A DNA stretch of 64,000 bases from Nesterenkonia sp. PF2B19 (GTDB lineage: Bacteria > Actinomycetota > Actinomycetes > Actinomycetales > Micrococcaceae). Where the stretch lies: the NCBI RefSeq assembly GCF_001758425.2, contig NZ_MDSS02000002.1:62001-126000 (forward strand), written 5' to 3'. Within the stretch, counting starts at the first letter, position 1. The number at the start of each line of letters is the position of its first letter. Below the pieces are notes generated by a model that saw only the letters and a program-made list of their open reading frames with translations, did not search any database and was not told the origin of the DNA. This document shows positions 40,069 to 49,285 of this stretch, in pieces. The translations under genes were made by a program, and so were the position numbers.

Positions 40069-41418
40069 TCAGGCCCCCGTCCCCTGCTCTGCGGCGGCCC
40101 CGCCGCCCGCGCCCGCCCACGTCTCGCAGATCGGGATCGGGCGGCCCAGCACGTTCTCGGCCGCGCGGTGACCGGAGCACAGGGCCGCGGTGACGGTCGC
40201 TGGATCATCGCTCCAGGTCGCCTCGCCGGCGAGGTGCAGCACACCGCCGACCGGAGTCGCGAGGGTGTCATGGTCCTCCGGTCGGGACCCGACCGGCAGA
40301 TAGGCGTAGGACCCTTGGGCGAACGGATCCTCGCTCCATTGGGTGACGTGCACCTCGGTGGGAGCGGGGACGTCCGGATGCAGCCGTCGCAGCTGATTCA
40401 GCACGGACTCGGCGACCTCCTCCTCGCTCCAGGAGCGGATGGCCTGCGCGGCCGGTCCGGCGGCGAAGGTCAGCAGGGTGGGCACGCCGTCCAGCCGGGT
40501 GAGGTCATACCAGGAGTGCCACCAGTGCCCTGCGGGTCCCAGCTGTCGCAGGGCATAGGCCTCCTCGTCCCAGAACCGGTGCGGGAAGCGCAGGATGATC
40601 TTCTCGAAGGCGTTCATCTCCAGGCGCCCGAGGGCTGTGGAGACCGGCTCGGGCAGCGGGGGCTCCACCCGGAGCAGGTCGGACCTCAGCACACCGACAG
40701 GAACGGTCAGGACCGCGGCGTCCGCGGCGAACCTGCCCCGGTCGGTCTCGGCGACGACGCCGTCGCCGCCCCAGACGAGCCGCGAGACCGGGTGCTTCAG
40801 GCGGACGTCGAGTCCGGAGGCGAGATGCGCCGGCAGCGCGGCATAGCCGCGGGGGAAGATCACCTCGTCGCCGATGATCTCATCGTCGTCGAGTCCGTGC
40901 GCGGCGAGCTCCTCGATCCCGACGCCGTACTGCTCCTCGCTGCGGTGCGCGAGATGCTCGCGGACCCTCTGGGCGCGATCAGGGGGCCACGCCTGGGCAG
41001 CGAGGGCGGCCTCGGTGACGTCGTGGTACGAGTCGGCCGGGCCGGAGGATTCGATCAACGGCAGGAGCTCCCGGTCGATCGCATGCACGTCCGCCGCGAA
41101 GGCCCGCACCTCCTCGACCGGCAGACGCGCGCCGTCGGGCCCGAAGTACGCGATCGGGCGGCCGTCCACCTGGTACCCGCCCACCGTGAACTCAATCATC
41201 GGCATGCCGAGTGCCGCCGCGGCCGCGGCCACCGGGTTGTCGTCCACCCCGTGGATCCAGCTGGCCCCGAGGTCGAGCCCGTGGGCGGTGTGCACCCGCC
41301 CACCGATGCGGTCCCGGGCCTCGAGCACGATGACGGACCGTCCGGCCCGGGCGAGCAGCCGGGCTGCGGTGAGACCGGCGACGCCGGCCCCGACGACGAT
41401 CGTGTCGCCACGGGTCAT
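40069..41418 (-). CDS. FAD-dependent amine oxidase
   Basis: A 449-residue flavin amine oxidase. The ADP-binding fold VVGAGVAGLTAARLL and the RIGGRVHT segment are at the N-terminus, and the C-terminal FAD-binding LHLAGEATWSDDPATVTAALCSG ends the catalytic core. Style resembles polyamine oxidases. The last ~20 residues are Ala/Gly-rich. Its ATG overlaps the stop of the SDR gene, so the two form an operon; the amine substrate is unknown. Confidence 0.88.
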   Translation of the reverse strand: MTRGDTIVVGAGVAGLTAARLLARAGRSVIVLEARDRIGGRVHTAHGLDLGASWIHGVDDNPVAAAAAALGMPMIEFTVGGYQVDGRPIAYFGPDGARLPVEEVRAFAADVHAIDRELLPLIESSGPADSYHDVTEAALAAQAWPPDRAQRVREHLAHRSEEQYGVGIEELAAHGLDDDEIIGDEVIFPRGYAALPAHLASGLDVRLKHPVSRLVWGGDGVVAETDRGRFAADAAVLTVPVGVLRSDLLRVEPPLPEPVSTALGRLEMNAFEKIILRFPHRFWDEEAYALRQLGPAGHWWHSWYDLTRLDGVPTLLTFAAGPAAQAIRSWSEEEVAESVLNQLRRLHPDVPAPTEVHVTQWSEDPFAQGSYAYLPVGSRPEDHDTLATPVGGVLHLAGEATWSDDPATVTAALCSGHRAAENVLGRPIPICETWAGAGGGAAAEQGTGA

Positions 41419-42251
41419 GGGCGCCAGGTGTGCCGTGGCTCGAAGCCGAGCAGACGGCGTGCCTTGGCGATGGAGAGCATCGTGTCGTGCTCACCGAGGT
41501 CGCCGCGGATCGGCACGTCGGGGAACACGTCGGCCACGAGGTCGGCGTTGCTGCGCGTGGTGACGGTGTCCGCGGCGGCGATGATGAAACGGTCGAAGCC
41601 GGCAGGTGCGGACTGCAACGCTCTCTCGACGGCCTGCGCGCCGTCACGGGCGTCGATGTAGCTCCACAGGTTCCACTTGCGCTGCCGCGGATCCTCATCG
41701 AAGGGGAACGCGGCGTAGTCCTCGGGCCACATCACGTTGGAGAAGCGCAGGGCCGTGATGGACACCTGCGGATTCCACCGGACGAGCTCGATCGCCATCT
41801 GCTCCTCGAGGTGCTTCACCAGCGAGTAGACCGACTCGGGGCGCGCCGGGTACTCCTCGTCCACCGGGATGTAGGGCGGGGGCACGTCGAACGGCAGGCC
41901 CAGCACGGTCTCACTGGACGCATGCACGATGCGCGTGATCCCCAGCTTCGTCGCCGCCCAGAACACGTTGAACGTGGCGAGCATGTTGTTGTGGAAGGTG
42001 GCGACGTCGGGCGCGAGCCCCGGAGCGGGGATGGCGCCGAGGTGCACCAGCGCGTCCACTCCGTCGTGTGTGTCGTTGACGGAGGTCAGGGCGTCGACGA
42101 CCTCGCCGTAGTTCATCAGGTCGATCTGGACGAAGTCAGGATCGCGCTCACCGACGCGATCGAGCCCGACCACCCGGTGGCCTGCGGCACGGAGCTCGCG
42201 GGCCACCACAGATCCGAGCTTGCCTGAGGACCCTGTCAGTGCGATGCGCAT
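41415..42251 (-). CDS. NAD(P)-dependent oxidoreductase, extended SDR (epimerase-like)
   Basis: A 278-residue extended short-chain dehydrogenase. Cofactor loop TGSSGKLGS at residues 5-13, the Ser of HASSETVLG and the catalytic YSLVK motif are present. Related to NAD-dependent epimerase/dehydratases and uronate dehydrogenases. ATG 42251 is favoured over 42275 because it gives the standard MRIALTGSSG start. First gene of an operon with the amine oxidase. Confidence 0.88.
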   Translation of the reverse strand: MRIALTGSSGKLGSVVARELRAAGHRVVGLDRVGERDPDFVQIDLMNYGEVVDALTSVNDTHDGVDALVHLGAIPAPGLAPDVATFHNNMLATFNVFWAATKLGITRIVHASSETVLGLPFDVPPPYIPVDEEYPARPESVYSLVKHLEEQMAIELVRWNPQVSITALRFSNVMWPEDYAAFPFDEDPRQRKWNLWSYIDARDGAQAVERALQSAPAGFDRFIIAAADTVTTRSNADLVADVFPDVPIRGDLGEHDTMLSIAKARRLLGFEPRHTWRP

Positions 42252-42386
42252 GCGCACCAGTGTGGCACAGGTCATGGACCCATGAGCCTGTGAGCCGGAG
42301 CGCGGACGTCCAGCACTCCCCCGCCGCCGTGCCCTCTGGCAGGATCAGATCACGGAGCCATCCCCTGAGAGACCCTGGAGGACCTG

Positions 42387-43064
42387 ATGAAGCTGCTGCT
42401 GACCTCCGGAGGCATCACCAACGCGACCATCCGGTCCGCGCTCACCGACGTGCTAGGCCGACCGACCGACGAGAGCCGGGCGCTGTACATCCCCACTGCG
42501 ATGCATGGCCATCCGTCGTGCACGCCGCAGATGACCTGGCAGGGCATCGCCGGACAGGGTCCGGCGGGCCGAGGTCTCATCGACGCACGGTGGGGCTCCG
42601 TCGGCGTCCTGGAGCTGACGGCGCTGCCCAGCATCGCCCGTGAGCGCTGGCTGGGCTGGGTCCAGGAGGCCGATGTCCTGCTGGCCGCCGGCGGTGACAC
42701 GATGTACCTGTGCCACTGGATGAGGACCTCCGGGCTCGCCGAGGTCCTGCCCGAGCTGTCAGAGACCGTCTGGGTGGGGATGAGTGCGGGCAGCATGGTG
42801 ATGACGCCGCGGATCGGCGAGCGCTTCGTGACCTGGCCCGAGCCGCGCGGCGACGATCAGACGCTCGGGTTCGTGGACTTCTCCCTCTTCCCCCATCTGG
42901 ACTACCCGGGATGGGACCATCAGACGGCAGAGAAGGCCGCGGAATGGGCCGAGACTCTCACGGGAGGGGCCTACGCGATCGATGACGACACCGCGATCCG
43001 CGTGGTGGACGGCGACGTCGACGTCGTCTCCGAGGGACGGTGGCTGCGCCTCGGCGCAGTCTGA
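42387..43064 (+). CDS. Peptidase E / S51 family dipeptidase-like protein
   Basis: A 225-residue class I glutamine amidotransferase-like serine hydrolase. The nucleophile elbow GMSAGSMVM and the AAGGDTMYL loop match S51 enzymes such as aspartyl dipeptidase and cyanophycinase. LFPHLDYPGW carries the likely His. GGAGG five bases from the ATG. The stop lies inside an 11-bp tandem repeat. Substrate may be Asp-X dipeptides, by family analogy. Confidence 0.88.
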   Translation: MKLLLTSGGITNATIRSALTDVLGRPTDESRALYIPTAMHGHPSCTPQMTWQGIAGQGPAGRGLIDARWGSVGVLELTALPSIARERWLGWVQEADVLLAAGGDTMYLCHWMRTSGLAEVLPELSETVWVGMSAGSMVMTPRIGERFVTWPEPRGDDQTLGFVDFSLFPHLDYPGWDHQTAEKAAEWAETLTGGAYAIDDDTAIRVVDGDVDVVSEGRWLRLGAV

Positions 43065-43100
43065 CCGCAGTCTCACCACAGTCCGACCACAGTCTGACCA
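43057..43100. repeat. Four tandem 11-bp repeats across the peptidase E stop
   Basis: CAGTCTGACCA-type units at 43057, 43068, 43079 and 43090 with one or two differences. The first copy contains the stop codon of the peptidase E gene. Confidence 0.85.
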
Positions 43101-43122
43101 CGACGCCTCCGCGCCGCGCACG

Positions 43123-43177
43123 TCACCGGGTCGAACAGCGGATCACCGGGTCGAACAGCGGGTCACCGGGTCGAATA
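43123..43177. repeat. Three tandem 20-bp repeats across the RNA methyltransferase stop
   Basis: TCACCGGGTCGAACAGCG-type units start at 43123, 43143 and 43163. The last copy encodes the C-terminal STR and stop of the minus-strand methyltransferase; the other two are non-coding. Confidence 0.88.
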
Positions 43178-44038
43178 GAACGCCACGGCGGAGGCGGCGG
43201 CCACGTTGAGGGAGTCCACGCCGCGCATCATGGGGATCGTCACCCGCGCGTCCAGACGCCGCTCGGTCTCCTCCCGCAGCCCGTCTCCCTCATTGCCCAG
43301 CACCAGGGCGAGCCGACTGTGGTCCTGAGCCACCAGGTCGTCCAGCGGCACCGAGCCCTCCCCCAGCGAGAGTCCGGCCACCACGAAGCCGGCGGCCTGC
43401 AGGGACGCCAGGCCGTCCGGCCACGGGTGGACCCGGGTCCACGGCATCTGGAACACCGCCCCCATCGAGACCCGGATCGCCCGCCGGTACAGCGGGTCGG
43501 CACACGCCGGGGAGAGCAGCACCGCATCCACGCCCAGCGCCGCCGCCGAGCGGAACACGGCCCCGACGTTCGTGTGGTCGGTCAGATCCTCCAGGATGCC
43601 GACTCGCAGGCGCGCGTCCTTCTGATCCGCATCGATGCCGTCCAGCACCTCGTCCAGACGCAGCTCGGCCGGCCGATGCATCGCTGCGAGCGCGCCACGG
43701 TGCAGATGGAATCCGGTGATGTCCTGCAGGACCTGCTGCTCCCCCAGGTACACGGGCGCCTGCGGCCAGCGGGCGACGACGTCGGCGAGACCGGCCAAGT
43801 GACGGTGCTCCATGAAGAAGGACCGTGGCCGGTGCCCGGCGTCGACCGCCCGGCGCACCACCTGGCTGGACTCCGCCATGTACATTCCGTGGGCGATGTC
43901 CTGGCGGCGCCGCAGCGCCGCGTCGGTCAGGGACCGGTAGTCCGTGGCCCGCGGATCATCGGCGGAGTCCAGCACCACGATCGGATTGGGGACCGACGCC
44001 ACAGCGTCGCGCTCGAGCCCGGAGACGCCGCCGCTCAT
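43163..44038 (-). CDS. TrmH/SpoU family RNA 2'-O-methyltransferase
   Basis: A 291-residue SPOUT methyltransferase. The three motifs are visible: LTDHTNVGAVFRSAAALGVDAVLL (motif 1), LVLGNEGDGL (motif 2) and IPMMRGVDSLNVAAASAVAFY (motif 3), forming the knotted SAM site. The N-terminal half is an RNA-binding substrate domain. Whether it targets rRNA or tRNA is not clear. ATG 44038 overlaps the TauE stop as ATGA and removes 52 shadow codons. Confidence 0.92.
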   Translation of the reverse strand: MSGGVSGLERDAVASVPNPIVVLDSADDPRATDYRSLTDAALRRRQDIAHGMYMAESSQVVRRAVDAGHRPRSFFMEHRHLAGLADVVARWPQAPVYLGEQQVLQDITGFHLHRGALAAMHRPAELRLDEVLDGIDADQKDARLRVGILEDLTDHTNVGAVFRSAAALGVDAVLLSPACADPLYRRAIRVSMGAVFQMPWTRVHPWPDGLASLQAAGFVVAGLSLGEGSVPLDDLVAQDHSRLALVLGNEGDGLREETERRLDARVTIPMMRGVDSLNVAAASAVAFYSTR

Positions 44039-44883
44039 GCGCCCAGCAGGTTGCGGATCATGACGACCAGGGCCACCACGCCCAGGGTGACGATCACCAG
44101 CCGCAGCACCAGCGGCTTCATCCGCCGCCCGACCCAGGCTCCGGCGAAGCCGCCGATGGTGGAGCCCACGGCGATGATCGCGACCACGATCCACTCGATC
44201 CGGTCGATGGCCAGGAACAGGTAGCTCACCGCGGCGGTGAGGTTCACGGTGAGGACCAGGGCGTTCTTGACCGCGTTGGCCTGCTGCAGGGTCGCGGCCA
44301 GGAAGACCCCCAGGATGCCGACCAGCAGCACGCCCTGGGCCGCGACGAAGTACCCGCCATAGACGCCGGCGAAGAACACCAGGGCGATCAGCAGCGAGCC
44401 CACCTCGGGCCGCTCAGGCGGCGGAGCCTCCCCGTTCTGCACGGCGATCTCGGTGCGGCGCTCCTGTTCGGCGGTCTTGCGGGCCCGGACCCATCGCTGC
44501 AGCCGCGGCTGGAAGATCACGAAGAACAGCGCGACCACGATGAGCGCCGGGGCGACGGTCTCGAAGACCTCCTCGGGCAGGGTCAGCAGCAGCAGGGCAC
44601 CGACCACGCCACCGAGCAGCGAGACCGGCACCAGACGCAGCAGCGTCCCACCGACCTGGGCGATCTCCCGTCGATAGCCCCAGGTGCCGGTGATGTTCCC
44701 GGCGATGAGCCCCATGGCGTTGGAGATCGTCGCCGTCACCGGGGGAAAGCCCATGGCCACCAGCACGGGGAAGGTCACCAGTGTCCCGGAGCCGACGACG
44801 GTGTTGATCGCCCCGGCCCAGACGGCGGCCAGCGCGATGATCAGGACCTGGTCCAGGCCCAGCCCGAAGATGTCCACGCCCAC
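44035..44883 (-). CDS. Sulfite exporter TauE/SafE family protein
   Basis: A 282-residue membrane permease with two repeated TauE blocks. GAINTVVGSGTLVTFPVLVAMGFPP near the N-terminus is the family signature, and GVYGGYFVAAQGVLLV begins the second half. Seven or eight helices with a charged cytosolic loop between halves. Members move sulfite, sulfoacetate or other organosulfur anions; the substrate here is unknown. GTG start one base after the ABC ATPase stop. Confidence 0.9.
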   Translation of the reverse strand: MGVDIFGLGLDQVLIIALAAVWAGAINTVVGSGTLVTFPVLVAMGFPPVTATISNAMGLIAGNITGTWGYRREIAQVGGTLLRLVPVSLLGGVVGALLLLTLPEEVFETVAPALIVVALFFVIFQPRLQRWVRARKTAEQERRTEIAVQNGEAPPPERPEVGSLLIALVFFAGVYGGYFVAAQGVLLVGILGVFLAATLQQANAVKNALVLTVNLTAAVSYLFLAIDRIEWIVVAIIAVGSTIGGFAGAWVGRRMKPLVLRLVIVTLGVVALVVMIRNLLGA

Positions 44884-44884
44884 G

Positions 44885-45673
44885 TCAGCGGGAGTCGGCG
44901 AACGCCGAGAAGCGCCCGTTGCGGGTGTGGAGCTCCAGCGGCATGTCGAAGGTGGTCGACAGGTTCTCCGAGGTCAGCACCTCGTCGATCGGCCCTTGGG
45001 CGACCGACCGGCCGTCGCGGAGCAGCAGCACGTGGGTGAAGCCCGGAGGGATCTCCTCCAGGTGATGGGTGACCAGCACCGTGGTGGGAGCATCCTCGGA
45101 GGCCACGAGCTCGGCGGTGCGGTGCACCAGCGACTCCCGCCCGGCGAGGTCCAGCCCTGCTCCCGGCTCGTCGAGCAGCAGCAGCTCCGGGTCGGTCATC
45201 AGTGCCCGGGCGATCTGCACCCTCTTGCGCTCCCCCTCGCTCAGCGTGGCGAAGGGGCGGTCGAAGACGGTGCCCACTCCCCAGGTGTTGAGCAGCTCGA
45301 AGGCGCGGCGCTCGTCCAGGCGCTCGTACTCCTCGCGCCAGCGGCCCGTCACCCCGTAGGCGGCGGTGACGACCATGTCCAGGGCCTTCTCCCGGGTCGG
45401 CATCGTGGAGGCCAGGGCGTTGGAGCACAGGCCGATGCGCGGCCGCAGCTCAAAGACGTCGACCGCACCGAGACGCTCGTCCAGGATGCCCACCTGCCCC
45501 TGGGTGGGGTGGAGACGCGCCGCGGCGATCTGCAGCAGAGTGGTCTTGCCCGCACCGTTGGGGCCGAGCACCACCCAGCGCTCGTCCTCTCCCACGGTCC
45601 ACGTGACGTCGTCGAGCAGATGCTTCCGGCCGCGGCGCACACTGACGCCCTGGATGTCGAGGACAAGACTCAT
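44885..45673 (-). CDS. ABC transporter ATP-binding protein (ModF/YlmA-like)
   Basis: A 262-residue ATPase with Walker A GPNGAGKTT, signature LSEGERKRVQIARAL, Walker B LLLLDEPGAGLD and a His switch THH. No permease or binding protein gene is adjacent, only TauE, so it may be an orphan ATPase of the type often called YlmA. TAGTCT ends seven bases before the ATG. Confidence 0.9.
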   Translation of the reverse strand: MSLVLDIQGVSVRRGRKHLLDDVTWTVGEDERWVVLGPNGAGKTTLLQIAAARLHPTQGQVGILDERLGAVDVFELRPRIGLCSNALASTMPTREKALDMVVTAAYGVTGRWREEYERLDERRAFELLNTWGVGTVFDRPFATLSEGERKRVQIARALMTDPELLLLDEPGAGLDLAGRESLVHRTAELVASEDAPTTVLVTHHLEEIPPGFTHVLLLRDGRSVAQGPIDEVLTSENLSTTFDMPLELHTRNGRFSAFADSR

Positions 45674-45680
45674 GAGCCCC

Positions 45681-45686
45681 AGACTA
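45681..45686 (-). promoter_or_regulatory. -10 element for leaderless ABC ATPase
   Basis: TAGTCT on the minus strand seven bases before the ATG. Confidence 0.45.
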
Positions 45687-45697
45687 TCGAAGCCCGA

Positions 45698-45703
45698 TAC
45701 CCT
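45698..45703 (+). promoter_or_regulatory. -10 element for leaderless serB
   Basis: TACCCT ends nine bases before the serB ATG; divergent with the ABC ATPase promoter only 11 bases away. Confidence 0.35.
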
Positions 45704-45712
45704 GGTCGCACT

Positions 45713-46765
45713 ATGACTGCTTCCTCCGGCCGCGTGTCTCCCAGCCCCTCGTCAGCACCTTCCACCGAGGCTCCCGCCTCTCCGGATCTGCCGCCCGGCA
45801 CCGTCGCGATGATCGCCGCCCGGCGCCTCGACGTGCCGCTGCTGCGCTCGCTCACTGCGGAGCTGGAGCGCCGCGGGGCCGTGCACAGCGTCGAGTCCCG
45901 CACGGTGGCCGTGCGGGACGCCGCCGGTGACGGCGAGGTCGAGGTGGCCCGCTGGTCGGTGACGTTGGATGACGCCGACGACTCGTACGGCACGCAGCTG
46001 CTGATCGCCCTGCTGCAGGACGTCGCGGACCGCATCGGTGACCTGCTGGAGGCCGAGGGCCTCGGCGAGGAGGGCCTCGACGGCGCGGCCGCGGTGACCA
46101 CCACCGTCCTTCCGGCGGCCATGCGCCCGCCGGGTCCGCGGATGCTGCTCATGGACGTGGACTCCACCCTCATCGACCAGGAGGTCATCGAGCTGCTCGC
46201 CCGGCATGCCGGCCGTGAGCAGGAGGTCGCCCAGGTCACGGAGCGGGCGATGCGCGGAGAGCTGGACTTCGCGGCCTCGCTCCACGAGCGGGTCGCCGCG
46301 CTCCAGGACCTGCCGCTGTCGGTCATCGACTCCACTGTCGACGCGGTCTCCCCCACCTGCGGCGCCGAACGGCTCATCTCCGGATTCCAGCGTCGCGGCT
46401 GGACGGCCTGCGCGGTCTCCGGAGGATTCGTCCAGGTCCTGGACCCCCTGGCGCATCGGCTGGGCCTGGACCGCGCCGACGCCAACACCTTGGAGATCGA
46501 GGCCGGCCGCCTGACCGGTCGTGTAGCCGGCGCCGTGGTGGATCGTGCGGCGAAGCGGGACCGTCTGCTCCGCTGGGCCGCCGAGGACGGCGTCGACGCC
46601 TCCTCCGTGGTGGCCGTGGGCGACGGCGCCAACGACCTGGACATGGTCGCCGCCGCCGGCGTCGGCGTCGCCTTCTGCGCCAAGCCTGCCCTGGCGGAGC
46701 AGTCCGACCTGGTGATCCGACACCGCTCCCTGGAGCTGGTGTCCCTCGCGCTCGGTCTCGACTGA
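45713..46765 (+). CDS. serB: Phosphoserine phosphatase SerB
   Basis: A 350-residue HAD phosphatase for the last step of serine synthesis. An N-terminal ACT-like region (to ~residue 125) precedes the HAD core: DVDSTLIDQEVIELLA (motif I), VSGGFVQV (motif II), and GDGANDLDMVAAAGVGVAFCAKP (motif IV). The frame is open far upstream, but ATG 45713 is the first in the natural promoter context. Confidence 0.94.
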   Translation: MTASSGRVSPSPSSAPSTEAPASPDLPPGTVAMIAARRLDVPLLRSLTAELERRGAVHSVESRTVAVRDAAGDGEVEVARWSVTLDDADDSYGTQLLIALLQDVADRIGDLLEAEGLGEEGLDGAAAVTTTVLPAAMRPPGPRMLLMDVDSTLIDQEVIELLARHAGREQEVAQVTERAMRGELDFAASLHERVAALQDLPLSVIDSTVDAVSPTCGAERLISGFQRRGWTACAVSGGFVQVLDPLAHRLGLDRADANTLEIEAGRLTGRVAGAVVDRAAKRDRLLRWAAEDGVDASSVVAVGDGANDLDMVAAAGVGVAFCAKPALAEQSDLVIRHRSLELVSLALGLD

Positions 46766-46995
46766 CCCTTCTGCACGCTCATGTGCGCCGCTCATCTGAG
46801 CATGTTCCCTCCGATGACGCCCCCTGGCGAAGAAATCGGAAACCGCATTCCCATTGCCCTCACCCCCGTGGAGATTCCCGAGAATCCGCGGAAGTCCTCG
46901 TCTCGCCTGGCCAGACGCGCGATCGGAGCACCCACCCACCCCTTCTCACCTCACCCATGCGCTCGCGTGAGCAAACGGCAATCCCCACATGATGC

Positions 46996-47024
46996 GAGAC
47001 ACATATGCTCGACCCCGGTAGTCT
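46996..47024 (+). promoter_or_regulatory. Promoter of the tkt-tal operon
   Basis: GAGACA (46996-47001), 17-base spacer and TAGTCT (47019-47024). The 323-base gap between serB and tkt has no gene. It contains an AT-richer patch around 46826-46860, and the promoter lies in its last quarter, leaving a 5' leader of about 58 bases with GGAGGAA before the GTG. Confidence 0.5.
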
Positions 47025-47088
47025 GGACACGCGCGGCACGACGATGTGCAGCCTCGTTGTCATCCGTCAAAACCTTGGAGGAACCTCA

Positions 47089-49215
47089 GTGACCGAAACA
47101 GCCGTGAACGACTCCGCCGTCTTCAGCGATCTCGACGAGCGGGCCGTCGACACCCTGCGCGTGCTGGCCGCCGACGCCGTCGAGAAGGTCGGCTCCGGCC
47201 ACCCCGGTACGGCCATGTCGCTGGCTCCCGCCGCCTATCTGCTCTTCCAGAAGGTCATGAGGCATGACCCGAAGGATCCCACCTGGATCGGTCGTGACCG
47301 GTTCATCCTCTCTCCGGGGCACACGTCGCTGACTCTCTACCTCCAGCTGTTCTTCTCCGGCTACGGCCTGGAGCTGGACGACATCAAGGCCCTGCGCACC
47401 TGGGACTCGCTGACCCCGGGGCACCCCGAGTACGGCCACACCGACGGTGTGGAGATCACCACCGGCCCGCTGGGCCAGGGGCTCGCCTCCGCCGTCGGCT
47501 TCGCCTACGGCCAGCGCCGCATGCGGGGTCTGCTGGACCCCGACGCCGCTCCGGGCGAGAGCCCCTTCGACCACACCGTGTGGGTCATCGCCTCCGACGG
47601 CGACCTGCAGGAGGGCGTCACCTCCGAGGCCTCCTCGCTCGCAGGCCACCAGCAGCTGGGCAACCTCGTCGTCATCTACGACGACAACAAGATCTCCATC
47701 GAGGACGACACGGACATCGCCTTCACCGAGGACGTCTCGGCCCGCTACGAGGCCTACGGCTGGCACGTCCAGCGGGTCGACTGGCTGAAGACCGGCGACT
47801 ACGTCGAGGACGTGGCCGAGCTCGAGCGTGCCATCGCCGAGGCGAAGGCGACCACCGACAAGCCCTCGCTGATCAGCCTGCGCACCATCATCGGCTGGCC
47901 GGCCCCCACCAAGCAGAACACCGGCGGCATCCACGGCGCCAAGCTCGGCGGCGACGAGCTGGCCGCGCTGAAGACGGTCCTCGGCGTCGACCCCGAGGCA
48001 CACTTCGGCGTCGACGACGAGGTCCTCGGCCCACGCCCGCCAGGTGGTGGACCGCGGGGCCGCCGCCCACGCCGAGTGGGACCAGTCCTACCAGGCCTGG
48101 CGTCAGCCAACCCCGAGGCCGCCGCGCTGCTGGACCGCCTGACCGCCGGCGAGCTGCCCGAGGGCTGGGAGGAGAGCCTCCCCGAGTTCCCGGCCGGCGA
48201 GGCCGTGGCCACCCGCGCCGCCTCCGGCAAGGTCCTCAACGCCGTCGGCGACGTGCTGCCCGAGCTCTGGGGCGGCTCCGCAGACCTGGCTGGGTCCAAC
48301 AACACGCTGATCGCGGCCTCCCCCTCCTTCGTTCCGGAGGAGCGATCCACCTCGAAGTTCTCCGGCAACCCCTACGGCCGGAACCTGCACTTCGGCGTCC
48401 GGGAGCACGCCGCAGCGGCCATCACCAACGGCATCCAGCTCTCGACGCCGCTGCGCACCTACAACGGCACCTTCCTCATCTTCTCCGACTATCAGCGTCC
48501 GGCGATCCGCCTGGCGGCGCTGATGGGGATCGGCTCCATCTTCGTGTGGACCCACGACTCCATCGGCCTCGGTGAGGACGGCCCGACCCACCAGCCGGTG
48601 GAGCAGCTCGCCTCCCTGCGGGCGATCCCGGGACTCGACGTGGTCCGTCCCGGTGACCCGAACGAGGTCGTCGTCGCCTGGCGCGAGGTGCTGCGCCGCG
48701 GGGACCGTCCGGCCGGCCTGGCGCTGACGCGTCAGGGCATCCCCACCTACGAGCGCGGGGAGGGTGCGGCGACCGCGGAGTCCTTCGGCTCGGTCGAGGG
48801 GGCCGCCCGGGGTGCCTACGTGCTCGCCGAGGCCGTCAGGGATGGCCAGGCCGTCACCCCCGATGTGATCCTGATCGGCACGGGGTCCGAGGTGCAGCTG
48901 GCCGTGGAGGCTCGCGAGCAGCTGGCCGCCAAGGGCGTCGCCGCCCGTGTGGTCTCCGCTCCCTGCCTGGAGTGGTTCGCCGAGCAGGACGGCGCGTACC
49001 GGGAGCAGGTCCTGCCCTCCTCGGTGAAGGCCCGTGTGGCGGTGGAGGCGGCGCACCCGATGAGCTGGCACCGGCTCGTCGGCGACGCCGGCCGCGTGGT
49101 CGGCCTCGACCACTTCGGCGCCTCCGCCGACTATCAGACCCTGTACCGCGAGTTCGGCATCACCACCGAGGCCGTCTCCGCGGCCGCCGAGGAGTCCGTC
49201 GCGGCCGCGCGCTGA
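47089..49215 (+). CDS. tkt: Transketolase
   Basis: A 708-residue thiamine diphosphate enzyme of the pentose phosphate pathway. [30 protein letters not shown] and the GDGDLQEGV-like [15 protein letters not shown] segment bind cofactor, and [22 protein letters not shown] is the pyrimidine domain. GTG 47089 has GGAGGAA upstream. Residues about 314-339 (48028-48106) are read out of frame: an extra base at 48028 and a missing base at 48106 cancel each other. In the alternative frame the segment reads [20 protein letters not shown], which is the expected family sequence. Confidence 0.95.
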   Translation: MTETAVNDSAVFSDLDERAVDTLRVLAADAVEKVGSGHPGTAMSLAPAAYLLFQKVMRHDPKDPTWIGRDRFILSPGHTSLTLYLQLFFSGYGLELDDIKALRTWDSLTPGHPEYGHTDGVEITTGPLGQGLASAVGFAYGQRRMRGLLDPDAAPGESPFDHTVWVIASDGDLQEGVTSEASSLAGHQQLGNLVVIYDDNKISIEDDTDIAFTEDVSARYEAYGWHVQRVDWLKTGDYVEDVAELERAIAEAKATTDKPSLISLRTIIGWPAPTKQNTGGIHGAKLGGDELAALKTVLGVDPEAHFGVDDEVLGPRPPGGGPRGRRPRRVGPVLPGLASANPEAAALLDRLTAGELPEGWEESLPEFPAGEAVATRAASGKVLNAVGDVLPELWGGSADLAGSNNTLIAASPSFVPEERSTSKFSGNPYGRNLHFGVREHAAAAITNGIQLSTPLRTYNGTFLIFSDYQRPAIRLAALMGIGSIFVWTHDSIGLGEDGPTHQPVEQLASLRAIPGLDVVRPGDPNEVVVAWREVLRRGDRPAGLALTRQGIPTYERGEGAATAESFGSVEGAARGAYVLAEAVRDGQAVTPDVILIGTGSEVQLAVEAREQLAAKGVAARVVSAPCLEWFAEQDGAYREQVLPSSVKARVAVEAAHPMSWHRLVGDAGRVVGLDHFGASADYQTLYREFGITTEAVSAAAEESVAAAR

Positions 49216-49285
49216 CCGCCGCCCCGCAGTTCCGACCCCCAGGGCGACGCCGTCGCCCGCTGACATGTCATCAGGAGACATACCC

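Noticed and set aside
43123-43177. CRISPR array
   Set aside because: Repeats are adjacent without spacers and overlap a coding sequence; no cas gene is present.
44684-45712. Upstream extension of the serB frame
   Set aside because: Antisense to the ABC ATPase and TauE genes; the serB family start and promoter are at 45713.
46766-47088. Small RNA or small gene between serB and tkt
   Set aside because: No open frame with a start signal or clear structured element stands out; only a promoter and leader can be supported.
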